DNA from: Achromobacter pulmonis
GTDB taxonomy: Bacteria; Pseudomonadota; Gammaproteobacteria; Burkholderiales; Burkholderiaceae_B
Direction of reading: 5' to 3'
Assembly: GCF_002885955.2 (NCBI RefSeq)
Contig: NZ_POQS01000006.1
Coordinates: 426,637 to 490,636 of the forward strand
DNA: 64,000 nt
Shown here piece after piece: positions 33,821 to 43,300 of this stretch. The stretch's first letter is position 1. Each line of letters starts with the position of its first letter. A model generated the notes under the pieces. It worked only from the letters and a program-made list of their open reading frames with translations. It did not search any database and was not told where the DNA came from. The position numbers and the translations under genes are program-made.

Positions 33821-36334
33821 TTACGTATCGACAACCACAACATTAGCCACAGGGATTTTCTGGGAAATAGCAGCGTAAAGATCAACGTCCGTCTGCTGGG
33901 TCTGAATGGATACCACCAAGCTATATCGCGCCGGCAGGCCATAACGTTCCAGCGCAGGCCGTGTCCGCCACCACCCAGCCGAAGGATACACAGCAATGAA
34001 GCCACGGCTGGCCAAGTCAGCCGCCGTACCTTTCCAGACATCCTGATGCAGCGAACCACGATGCCGCTGCCGTTCGCCCAACAGCCAATTGGGATCTGAG
34101 GGGTTCACAGGGTCACCCTCATCCTCGCGCTGCGCTGCCGCATTCACCCGTGCGACAAAATTCTCGGTGGATGCATCAAGCGGACGCTGCACATCAAATC
34201 GCAGGCGATGCGAAGGGTAGTGATACTTTGATGCAACACCACGCGCTGATGGATTGGGTTCGATGAAGTAGGAGAGCGTGATGCGCATCTCGACGGGCGT
34301 GTCCTGCAACGCCTCCAACTCATCCTTCGGCCAAGGCAAGGAGTGCAGATTCATGTCGCGCGTCACGATGCCCTTGCCCTGAACCTTCGCATAAGGATGC
34401 ACCACGTCTTCAACCAGTAGGGTCAGCGAGTCTCCCGCACTCCAGAGCGCGCGGTTCAAGTCCGGGGTTCCCCAGCCGCAATGGCGAATCAGGTGAACGT
34501 AGTCGTCCTTGTTGGGCGCTGCGGGCAAGAACATCCCCCGCATGGCCTCGCTCCATTGCGCCGAATGTACCAGCAACGCACGCACGGTTTCAGGTCGGAG
34601 GTGCGGATAGGCCGCCATGATCTGCGCCGCCATTCCCGCGCACAATGCCGATGCGGCACTGGTGGCATTGCTGGTAGTGAACAAGCGATCCAACGGCTGG
34701 TTATGGGTCGTCAACAAGTTCAGGCTGGCCATGCCTACCGCCCCCAGCTCATCCTTGGCTGCATTGCCTCCTTCCAGCACCACTTCGGGTTTCAAGGGCC
34801 ATGCGCGATCCCACGTCCTGGTTGTTGTCGTGAAAGGGCTGAGGCCGCCGGCTTCGGCAACGGGCTTCAAGGAAGGATGACCTTCCGTGTCGATCTTGTC
34901 GGTAAAAGCGCCCACCGTGATCGCGTTCCATGCCTGGCCAGGGTCATGCACGAGATTGGTGGAAAGGCTATCTGGATACCCCGCCCATGCATTGGGGTCG
35001 CGCGTGTTGCCGGCGGACAGCACGAACAGACGCGGGCTTTCACCGACCCCATCGGTATCCGCAGCAAGGCTATCGACGGCAGCAGACCACGAGGAAGGAC
35101 GACCACGATCACGGTAGTCCGAGGCTGTCACCGCCGAAGCGAACACGCGCGACCGATTCGGAGCGGAGATTTCAGGCCGCGCAACGCCTTCCATGAAAAG
35201 GTAAGCATGGTGGCGCGCATCGCCTTCATTCGCACCTTCCGCCGGTATCAGCTTGACCGACTCCAGCCGATGAGGGACGTTGATCGAATCCGCAGACGCC
35301 AGGGCGTCTGTAAGATCGCCATAGGCAGCCAAGCCCGCCAAGCCAGTGCCATGATTGGCCTCATCATCCACGCCCCAGGCTGGCTCCACGGTATGCAAAT
35401 CGCTCGCATCCATCAACGGCTCCAAGAGCGGATGCGCGCGCGTCACGCCGGAATCCAATAAGCAGACTCGCGGAGCGGTGTCGCCTGATGGCCTCAACTG
35501 GGCGCGACGCAGCAAGTCGTCCGCCCACTCCCGTTGTTCACTGATGCCCATGCCGTCGAAGAACTCGGCCGTCTCCTTGGCGTAGCGAAGTTCAGCGACA
35601 CAGTTCAGCGTCATCACCGACCGCGAGAACTGCTGCTGCGACCCATACATCAACAACACCGTGCGTTCGGGAAAATTGACCTGCTTGTCACTGACGACAC
35701 ATTCCGCCAATCGAGCAAGCTTCTTGAAGTCTTCTACAACGACTTGCCGCTGCCCCGCCCCTCGAACCGGAAGCCATACCTCCCACCAGAAGGCGGTCGC
35801 AAGATCGTCAGGCAGCAGTTCGGGAGCGTCAGTCCACAGAGCCCTGATTTCTGCAGTTCGGATGGATTCGATGGCATCCAACAACTTCCGGTGATCGCGT
35901 GCTTGACCGCGACTGTCCTTCTTCTCCTCCAGATAGTCGGATATGTATTTCTCGAAGTGCGCCAGCTTTCCATCAGGAACGAAGACATTGGCGAAGGTCT
36001 GGTTGCCTTCGCGGCGAACACTGAGAAGTTCAATGTTCCTGGTTTCGTTCGCCAAGCTCTCGAATGCCAACTCGACATCAGGTTGGCTGGAAAACTGGAT
36101 TTGCAAGCCCAACCCGCTTTCCAGTTGCAGGTCTCGCTGACCTTGCACCGCCTCTGCTGCAGCGGGCTTCAAGTTTTCAACCTGGTCGCGAAGGGATGCA
36201 CCGTGCTGCTGCCGGGGCAACGTCGGCACGCTGCGTGTCGATCCACCGCCAGCAGAGTGCGCTTTGAACTCGACGGCTTGAGATGTGTCTCGAAGAATGA
36301 AATGTGGGCGCTTAGCTTGTAGTTGATCCGGCAT
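33821..36334 (-). CDS. ietS: Subtilisin-like S8 serine protease of an IetAS-type defence pair
   Basis: An 837-residue S8 peptidase. The triad is Asp in PRVCLLDSGVTRAH (about residue 293), His in DEANHGTGLAGL (about 327) and Ser in TTSNATSAASALCAG (about 557). There is no signal peptide, so it acts in the cytoplasm. A long N-terminal region (1-270) has no family I know. Its ATG overlaps the 3' end of the AAA ATPase gene by 23 bp. The AAA ATPase plus subtilisin pairing is the reported anti-phage system ietAS; the mechanism is not established here. Confidence 0.82.
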   Translation of the reverse strand: MPDQLQAKRPHFILRDTSQAVEFKAHSAGGGSTRSVPTLPRQQHGASLRDQVENLKPAAAEAVQGQRDLQLESGLGLQIQFSSQPDVELAFESLANETRNIELLSVRREGNQTFANVFVPDGKLAHFEKYISDYLEEKKDSRGQARDHRKLLDAIESIRTAEIRALWTDAPELLPDDLATAFWWEVWLPVRGAGQRQVVVEDFKKLARLAECVVSDKQVNFPERTVLLMYGSQQQFSRSVMTLNCVAELRYAKETAEFFDGMGISEQREWADDLLRRAQLRPSGDTAPRVCLLDSGVTRAHPLLEPLMDASDLHTVEPAWGVDDEANHGTGLAGLAAYGDLTDALASADSINVPHRLESVKLIPAEGANEGDARHHAYLFMEGVARPEISAPNRSRVFASAVTASDYRDRGRPSSWSAAVDSLAADTDGVGESPRLFVLSAGNTRDPNAWAGYPDSLSTNLVHDPGQAWNAITVGAFTDKIDTEGHPSLKPVAEAGGLSPFTTTTRTWDRAWPLKPEVVLEGGNAAKDELGAVGMASLNLLTTHNQPLDRLFTTSNATSAASALCAGMAAQIMAAYPHLRPETVRALLVHSAQWSEAMRGMFLPAAPNKDDYVHLIRHCGWGTPDLNRALWSAGDSLTLLVEDVVHPYAKVQGKGIVTRDMNLHSLPWPKDELEALQDTPVEMRITLSYFIEPNPSARGVASKYHYPSHRLRFDVQRPLDASTENFVARVNAAAQREDEGDPVNPSDPNWLLGERQRHRGSLHQDVWKGTAADLASRGFIAVYPSAGWWRTRPALERYGLPARYSLVVSIQTQQTDVDLYAAISQKIPVANVVVVDT

Positions 36335-37343
36335 TGCTCGGTGCGACCTTCTTGTTGTTCATTCTGAGGTTCAATTTGCGGCGCTCATCGAAAGCACGTG
36401 TCAGCACATCTGCTTTTACGCGCTCCTCGTCGTGCATCACGGCTTCCTTGATGGATTCATCTACGGCACGTCTGATCTCCGCGTAGCTCAAGCCTTCTGC
36501 CTTGGCTGTGATGGCCTTGAGCGGAAAGGGCTTGGGCGCGAACTTCCCAAGCCGCGACTGGATCAGCTTGGTGGCCTGCGGCGCGCTCGGGAGCCGATAC
36601 TCGATCACGTCATCAAATCGGCGAAAAAGCGCGTAGTCAAGGATCTCAACATGGTTCGTTGCTGCAACGATCAAGCTATGGGATTGGTCGCTCTCGATCA
36701 TTTGCAGAAAACTGTTCAGTACCCGCCGAATCTCACCCACGTCATTGGCCAGCCCTCTTTGTGAGCCGATGGCGTCGAACTCGTCAAAGAAGTAGACGCC
36801 TCGCACATCATTGATGGCATCGAATATTTGGCGCAGCTTGGCGGCGGTCTCCCCCATGAACTTGGTGATCAGTGCATCCAGTCGAACGGAGAACAGCGGA
36901 ATGCCAAGTTCACCGGCCAACACAGAGGCGGTCATCGTCTTGCCGGTGCCCGGTGGCCCGACCAGCAGCAGTTTGCGTCTTGGCGACAGGCCATGCTCGC
37001 GGATGCGCAAATGATGCCTCTGCTCTTTCATGATGCGACCAAGTTGTTCGGCCATCTCCGCATCGAGCACCATGTCCGACAGACGATTCTTCGGATAGGA
37101 AACCGTCAGCAAGTTTGCCAACTCACCGCGAGGACGGGCCAACGGCACCAGTTTGCCCTCGGGGCCGCCCGGCGAGACACGGGCTTTTGCCGCGTCGATC
37201 ATGTCGCGGAGTTCTTCGGCAAGCTTGCCGTGACCTACCTTCGCTTCACGGGCCGCGACCTGCATGGCAACAGAATAGAAATGCTGGTCATCCCGCTCGA
37301 TATGGGATTTCACCAACGCCTTGAGTTGTTCGGCATTAGCCAT
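36312..37343 (-). CDS. ietA: AAA+ ATPase of an IetAS-type defence pair
   Basis: A 343-residue AAA ATPase. Walker A is LLLVGPPGTGKTMTAS (about residue 127-140), Walker B is VYFFDEFDAIGSQRG (about 183-196), followed by NDVGEIRRVLNSFLQMIE, sensor-1 VAATNHVEILDYALFRRFDDVIEY and a lid domain. In gene order it lies between a small XRE regulator (overlap 8 bp) and the subtilisin gene (overlap 23 bp), which makes a three-gene unit. It probably controls access of substrates to, or activation of, the protease. Confidence 0.84.
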   Translation of the reverse strand: MANAEQLKALVKSHIERDDQHFYSVAMQVAAREAKVGHGKLAEELRDMIDAAKARVSPGGPEGKLVPLARPRGELANLLTVSYPKNRLSDMVLDAEMAEQLGRIMKEQRHHLRIREHGLSPRRKLLLVGPPGTGKTMTASVLAGELGIPLFSVRLDALITKFMGETAAKLRQIFDAINDVRGVYFFDEFDAIGSQRGLANDVGEIRRVLNSFLQMIESDQSHSLIVAATNHVEILDYALFRRFDDVIEYRLPSAPQATKLIQSRLGKFAPKPFPLKAITAKAEGLSYAEIRRAVDESIKEAVMHDEERVKADVLTRAFDERRKLNLRMNNKKVAPSNAGSTTS

Positions 37344-37653
37344 AGTGGCCTCCCACCTGCGCTGTCATGTTGGCCGATGCTCCCAGTGATGCCAGCGCAG
37401 ACTGCATTAACTGATCGGCGACGTGCTCGTCTATCGCACCCAGTTCGCTTTGGTCGGCAGCCAGAACGAACAGCAGGCCGACAGGCACATGCAATGCCTC
37501 GGCAATTCTTGTAACCGTCGAAAGTGTCGGGTCGCGCTTATTGTTCTCAAGCATCGACAAGTACGACACGGAGCAATTGGCTCGGTTCGCAATGGTGCTT
37601 TGAGAGACGCCCCGTTGCGTTCGGCACAGTCGAATGGCTTGTCCAACATTCAT
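37336..37653 (-). CDS. XRE-family regulator of the IetAS-like unit
   Basis: A 105-residue HTH protein. The HTH-3 domain is residues ~5-65 (AIRLCRTQRGVSQSTIANRANCSVSYLSMLENNKRDPTLSTVTRIAEAL), followed by a hydrophobic dimerisation segment. It is first in the unit and overlaps ietA, so it probably keeps the toxin-like protease/ATPase genes under autorepression. Confidence 0.87.
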   Translation of the reverse strand: MNVGQAIRLCRTQRGVSQSTIANRANCSVSYLSMLENNKRDPTLSTVTRIAEALHVPVGLLFVLAADQSELGAIDEHVADQLMQSALASLGASANMTAQVGGHYG

Positions 37654-37787
37654 GGCGCTTGCTTTCTCACGGGTTGCGACGAGCGTAAGTACCCTGGAAT
37701 TTTACCACCAGTGAACATTATTGACGAGACTTCTCCTCCGGATACCGCACTGGCAGGCTTCAGGCAGCCAGTCCTGGCCGCTGCGGA

Positions 37788-38678
37788 TCAATCGTCCGAG
37801 TGCGCGCGCAGGCGCGCGATGAATCGCTCCACCGACACCGGCGAGTCCTCGCCGGCGGGCCGTAGCAAGTAGGTCGTGATGACTGCGGAATCCATGGCCA
37901 GAGGGCGGATCACCACGTCGGGGCGCAGGCTCGCCGCGATCCTGGTTTCGGTGATGAAGCCTACCCCGTAGCCGGCACCGACCAGGGTGAGCATCATGTC
38001 CAATGACGACACGTGCTCGGCGACGTCGGGTGGACGCTCCAAAGGCCGCAGCAGCCGCGCCAGTTCACGATGGTAGCCTTCGCATGCCTGCGGGTCACAT
38101 AAGACCAGTGGGTAGATCGCAAGCTGATGCAGCGGAACAGCCTTGTGTGAAAGTAAAGGATGCCGGGCGGGCACGGCTACCACCAGCGGATCGTGCCAGA
38201 GTGGCTCGGTAACGATGTCGTCGCCGACTTCCGCCGTGTGCGCAAACCCGATCGAGAAGTCACCTGAGCGCAAACCACGCAACTGATCGGCCAACGGCAC
38301 TTCGGACAGGCGAATCTCGATCTCCGGCTCTTCCTCGCGGCAGCGGGCCAGGAGGGCCGACAGCCTGGGATCGATTGCGCCGTCGGACACGGCGATGCGA
38401 AGGCTTCCGCTCAAGCCCGCAGCGACCGCCCGGACGTTCTCCTGAGCCTGTTTGAGGACGGCGAACACCCTGCGCACATCTTGCAGGAACGTTGCACCCG
38501 CTTCGGTCAGTACCGTGCCTCGGCGGTTGCGCTCGAAGAGCACCACGCCCAGGTCATCCTCAAGCTCTTTGATGGCGCGGGACAAGGGTGGCTGTTCGAT
38601 ATGCAGGCGCTCTGCGGCCCGTGTGAAGTGCAGCTCTTCTGCGAGAGCCACAAAGCAGCGAAGGTGTCGCAGTTCCAT
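37788..38678 (-). CDS. LysR-family transcriptional regulator
   Basis: A complete 296-residue LTTR. The N-terminal winged HTH (MELRHLRCFVALAEELHFTRAAERLHIEQPPLSRAIKELEDDLGVVLFERN) is followed by the effector domain from residue ~90. It is divergent from the BREX operon with a 279-bp spacer. LTTRs usually control a divergent gene, but here the neighbour has its own WYL regulator, so a link to BREX is uncertain. It may be ICE backbone. Confidence 0.9.
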   Translation of the reverse strand: MELRHLRCFVALAEELHFTRAAERLHIEQPPLSRAIKELEDDLGVVLFERNRRGTVLTEAGATFLQDVRRVFAVLKQAQENVRAVAAGLSGSLRIAVSDGAIDPRLSALLARCREEEPEIEIRLSEVPLADQLRGLRSGDFSIGFAHTAEVGDDIVTEPLWHDPLVVAVPARHPLLSHKAVPLHQLAIYPLVLCDPQACEGYHRELARLLRPLERPPDVAEHVSSLDMMLTLVGAGYGVGFITETRIAASLRPDVVIRPLAMDSAVITTYLLRPAGEDSPVSVERFIARLRAHSDD

Positions 38679-38821
38679 GGGCCGTGCTCCTGTTCCGTAT
38701 CAGCGATCTATTCGCACCAGCTCTCGTCCGCAGTGACCTGCTGGATGCACGTCCAGTCCACGTCACTCCTGGCGCGCTGCGCTGGACTGAAGCGCCTGCC
38801 AGTCCACGCAGGATCACTCAT

Positions 38822-38849
38822 TTGCATCTCAAAAATGGTTATCATAATG
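38822..38849 (+). promoter_or_regulatory. Candidate promoter of the BREX operon
   Basis: TTGCAT (38822-38827) and ATAATG (38844-38849) with a 16-bp spacer, in the AT-rich part of the spacer between the LysR gene and the WYL regulator. The leader to the first ATG is about 110 nt. The WYL protein could bind here to control its own operon. Confidence 0.45.
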
Positions 38850-38957
38850 CAGCTAACTAGTGAATCAACTTAGATTTATAGACGTCTTTCCACGCAGACC
38901 ATATACTTTTTGCAGAAATTTACACGAGCATTCGCTAACCCGAACGAGCCAGTCAGG

Positions 38958-39872
38958 ATGCCCCACCAACAGCTTGCCGATCTCACCCAGCCACAGCGTG
39001 ACCGTCTCGCGTTCGTGGAATTGCGTCTGCGCTTCATTGGGGAGATGCGCCGCCAGGACTTGGTCGCGCGTTTTGGTATCCAGTCCGCTGCCGCGTCCAG
39101 GGATCTGGCGCTGTACAAGGACTTGGCTCCGGGCAATATCGACTACGACGGCAAAGGCAAGTTCTACGTCCTGGGTTCGAGCTTCCAGCCGATCTTCGAT
39201 TTCCCACCCGAGCGGGTGTTGTCGTGGCTAACCCAGGGGTTTGGTGACGGTGAACCGATGCACATCAAGGCGTGGGTGGCCAGCGAGAGCCCGTCCCGGC
39301 TCACTCACCCTGACCTGGCAATCCTGGCGAGCGTCACTCGGGCAATCCATTACGAGTGCCCGCTAGGTATCGAATACCACTCTATCTCCAGCGGTCGCAC
39401 CGCGCGGGATATCGTCCCGTTCGCGCTGATCGACAACGGCCTGCGCTGGCACGTGCGCGCCTTCGACCGCAAATCGCAGGAGTTCCGCGATTTCGTCCTC
39501 ACCCGGATCAAGCGCCCTGTGGTGCGCAAGGGGCAGCCCGTAGAGTCCCACGAGATGAGCGATCAAGACATCCAGTGGACCCGGATTGTCGAGCTGGAGC
39601 TGGTTCCTCATCCCGACCAGCCTCGGCCAGAAATCACCGAAATGGACTACGGCATGCAGGGTGGTGCGCTGCACATGAAGCTGCGCGCCGCCACCGCCGG
39701 CTACATCCTGCGCAAATGGAGTGTGGACTGTTCCCCCGACCATCGCCTGCGCGGCCCGGAGTACCGGCTTTGGTTGAAAGACCATCTGGCGATCTACGGC
39801 GTGCGCAATGCGGTGCTGGCGCCGGGCTACCGCTCCCCTGATCAACAATGGCTCGAAGCCGAGTCGGACTGA
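38958..39872 (+). CDS. brxR: WYL-domain transcriptional regulator (BrxR-like)
   Basis: A 304-residue regulator at the head of the BREX operon. Residues ~1-75 form a winged HTH (QRDRLAFVELRLRFIGEMRRQDLVARFGIQSAAASRDLALY). Residues ~120-200 are a WYL domain (IEYHSISSGRTARDIVPFALIDNGLRWHVRAFD), and the rest is a WCX-like C-terminus. This is the architecture of BrxR/CapW repressors that guard defence operons. ATG 38958 (MPHQQLADL) is preferred to TTG 38910, which lacks a ribosome site. It ends 10 bp before brxF. Confidence 0.85.
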   Translation: MPHQQLADLTQPQRDRLAFVELRLRFIGEMRRQDLVARFGIQSAAASRDLALYKDLAPGNIDYDGKGKFYVLGSSFQPIFDFPPERVLSWLTQGFGDGEPMHIKAWVASESPSRLTHPDLAILASVTRAIHYECPLGIEYHSISSGRTARDIVPFALIDNGLRWHVRAFDRKSQEFRDFVLTRIKRPVVRKGQPVESHEMSDQDIQWTRIVELELVPHPDQPRPEITEMDYGMQGGALHMKLRAATAGYILRKWSVDCSPDHRLRGPEYRLWLKDHLAIYGVRNAVLAPGYRSPDQQWLEAESD

Positions 39873-39882
39873 GGGGATCAGC

Positions 39883-40350
39883 ATGCTCGCAAAACTCGAA
39901 CGACTCATCAGCGAAATCGGCGACCTCAACAGCAAGTTGATCTTGCTGGTCGGTCCCAGCCGCAGCGGCAAGACCCAACTGCTGCGCCAGCTCAGCGCCA
40001 GGCTCAACATCGAGCCGCTCAACGTTGGCCTGGAACTGGGGCGCCGATTGGCCGCCACGCCGAACAACAAGCGCGGCTTCTCCGCAGGCGAACTGCTACG
40101 TGAGATTGCGCTGCTTGAAGCATTCGGGGAACGAGGCGAAGCCCCGCTGCTGCTCGACAATCTTGAGTTGCTGTTCGAGCCCAGCTTGCAGATCAACCCG
40201 CTTGACCTCGTCAGGCGGCTGGCTCACTCCAGGCGCGTCGTGGCCGTTTGGCCTGGCGAGCTGCGCGGTGATCGGCTGATTTATGCCGACATGAGCCATC
40301 CAGAACATCGTGACTACAGCCAGGACGGCGTGGTCGTACTCGAAATTTGA
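39883..40350 (+). CDS. brxF: BREX-3 P-loop protein BrxF
   Basis: A 155-residue single P-loop protein typical of type 3 BREX. Walker A is ILLVGPSRSGKTQLLRQL (about residues 25-42) and an acidic strand PLLLDNLELLF (about 88-98) is the Walker B candidate. The ATG has GAGGGGA at 39871-39877. Its 3' end lies just before brxC. The role within BREX-3 is not known in detail; an ATPase subunit of the complex is presumed. Confidence 0.85.
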   Translation: MLAKLERLISEIGDLNSKLILLVGPSRSGKTQLLRQLSARLNIEPLNVGLELGRRLAATPNNKRGFSAGELLREIALLEAFGERGEAPLLLDNLELLFEPSLQINPLDLVRRLAHSRRVVAVWPGELRGDRLIYADMSHPEHRDYSQDGVVVLEI

Positions 40351-40384
40351 CCGATTTACGAAAGCTGTGGGAAGAGAAAAGCAT

Positions 40385-43300
40385 ATGGGCACGAACATGA
40401 AATACGGAGATCTGATCCAGTTCGAGCAAATCGAATCAGTGATCCAACTGCTCGATGCCGGGCGCCCGGACGAGGCCAAGAAGCTCGTCGCGACCTATGT
40501 CATCTCCGATGACATGGCTGAGCGAATCTCCAAGCTCATGGTTCCCCAGCTCAGTTTCGAGGATTCGGTCGATCACAAAGGCGTGCTGGTCGTCGGCAAC
40601 TACGGCACAGGTAAGTCGCACTTGATGTCGGTGCTGTCGCTGGTGGCAGAAGACGCCGCTTATGCGCCGATGATTCGCCACCCCAAGGTCGCCAAAGCAG
40701 TGGCCTCCATCGCCGGAAAGTTCAAGGTATTGCGCATCGAGGTAGGCGGTCTGGAAATGCCGCTACGCCAGGTCATCACCCAGCAGCTTGAGCGCTTCCT
40801 CAACAAGCTGGGCGTCAGCTACAGCTTCCCGGCGGCAGATCAGGAACTCAACAACAAAGAGTCTCTTGAAGAAATGATGGCCGCCTTCCATGAGGTCTAC
40901 CCGGACCAAGGCCTGTTGCTGGTGGTTGACGAGTTCCTGGAATACCTGCAGTCGCGCAAGGACAACGAGCTGATTCGTGACTTGGCCATCCTGCGGCAGA
41001 TCGGCGAGATCACCAAACATCTGAAGTTCCGCTTTGTCGCCGGTGTGCAGGAAGCCATCTTCGACAGCGTGCGCTTCCAACACGTGGCCGACAGCATGCG
41101 CCGGGTCAACGAGCGTTTCACCCAAATCCTGATCGACCGCCAGGATGTCAGCTTCGTCGTCTCCGCGCGTTTGCTCAAAAAGACTGCCGACCAACAGAAC
41201 AAGATCCGCGAATACCTCACGCCGTTCGCCAAGTTCTACGGCTCCATGAACGAGCGGATGGACGAGTACGTGCGGCTGTTCCCCGTTCACCCGGATTACC
41301 TGAGGACCTTCGAGCAGATCCACTTCACCGAGAAGCGTGGCGCGCTCAAGACCATTGAGGCCGCCATGCTGGCCATCCTCGATCAGGAAGTGCCCGCCGA
41401 CAAGCCGCTGTTCATCAGCTACGAGAGCTTCTGGAACACCATCAAGGCCAACTCGGTCTTGCGCGCCGACCCCAACATCAAAGAAGTGATGCGCGTCTCC
41501 GAAGTGCTGGAATCGCGCGTGCAGCAGGCCTTCACCCGCCCGGCCTACAAGCCGATGGCGCTGCGTGTCATCAATGCGCTGGCTGTGCACCGCTTGACCA
41601 CCGGCGGCGACATCCACATTCCGATCGGTCCCACCGCCGCCGAGCTGCGCGACGCCCTGTGTCTGTTCCAGCCGGGCGTGGAGGACATGCCGGGCGACCC
41701 CGCCGAGAACCTGCTGTCGATGGTGCAAACCGTGATGCGGGAAGTGCTGAAGACCGTCAACGGCCAGTTCATCTCCAAGGCCCCCGACACCGAGCAGTAC
41801 TACCTCGACCTCAAGAAAGACATCGACTACGACGCGCAGATCGAAAAGCGCGCCGAAGCTCTGTCCGACGATGCGCTGGACCGTGCTTACTACAGCGCCG
41901 TCAAAGCGCTGATGGAGTGCAGCGACGACCTGCGTTACCCCGGCTTCCAGATCTGGCAGTACCAGCTCGAATGGCAAGAACGCCGTGTCGAGCGCATGGG
42001 CTACCTGTTCTTTGGCGCGCCGAATGATCGGCCCACGGCCCAGCCGGAACGCGATTTCTACGTTTACTTCATCCAGCCTTTCGACAAACCGAAGTTCAGC
42101 GACGCCAACCTGTCGGATGAGGTCTTCTTCCGCCTCACCGGGTTGGACGACGATCTCAAGCGGCACCTGTCGTCCTACGCAGCGGCGCTCGATCTGGCCT
42201 CCACCGCCAGCGGCGGCGCCAAGGCCATCTACCTGTCCAAGGCGCAGGACTTTCTGCGTGCCATGAGCAAGTGGCTGCAGGAAAAGCAGATGACCGCCTT
42301 TGAGGTCACCTACCAGGGCAAGAAAAAGAACCTGCAGGACTGGGCCAAAGGCGTGTCGCTGCGTGACCGGGCGCGCCTCGGTGCGGACGAGCGCATCAAC
42401 TTCCGCGACGTGGTGAACGTTATTTCGGGCCTGGTGCTGGGCCAGCGTTTCGGCGATCTCGCGCCGGAATACCCCAGCTTTTCCGTGCTGGTCACCGAGA
42501 CCAACCGCAAGCAACTGATCGGCAACGCACTGCGCACTCTGGCCGGCGGTACGCGCACCAAGGATGCCGCAGCCATTCTCGATGCGCTGGAACTGCTCGA
42601 TGGCGACCGCGTCGATCCGGCCAACTCCCGCTACGCGCAGGAAGTGCTGAACCGGCTCAAAGCCAAGGGCCACGGCCAGGTGCTCAACCGCAACGAACTG
42701 CTGTCAGGCTCGTCCGACATTGAGTATTTCGCACCGATCAAGTACCGGCTGGAACCCGACCTACTGGTCACCGTGTTGGGCGGGCTGGTCTATTCCGGTG
42801 ACATCGTGCTGTCGATCACCGGCGACAAGATCGACTCCGGCAAGCTGAGCCAACTGGCAGAACGCTCACTGGAGGAACTCAAAGCTTTCAAACACATCGA
42901 GGCGCCCAAGGAGATCAACCTCGCCGTGCTGCGCGCCTTGTTCGAGTTGTTCGACCTGCCGTCCGGCCTGGCGCAGAAGGCCAGCCAGGGCGACATTGAA
43001 CCGGTCATCAAGCTGCAGGAGAAAGTCAGCGCCCTGGTGCCGCGCGTGCTCAAGGCCGGCTCCGACCTGCAGCAAGGCAAGCTCGGTTTCTGGGGCCAGA
43101 ACCTGCTGCGTGAGGAAGAAGCCAAGGACTGGTACGCCCGGCTCGATTCGCTGAAGAAGTTCACCGAGTCGCTGACACCCTACAACACTGTCGGCAAGCT
43201 CAAGAACCTGCGCGTCACCGAGGAAGACCTGGACGGCCAGAAAAAGAACCTGGAAATCCTGGCTGCCGTCGAGCGTCTGCTCGAACTGGTGGCGGAGCTG

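Noticed and set aside
38910..38957. Upstream TTG start for the WYL regulator
   Set aside because: No ribosome-binding site, and the N-terminal extension does not fit the wHTH start; ATG 38958 is better.
40763..42673. 636-codon minus-strand frame inside brxC
   Set aside because: Antisense shadow; brxC has clear Walker motifs and a ribosome-binding site.
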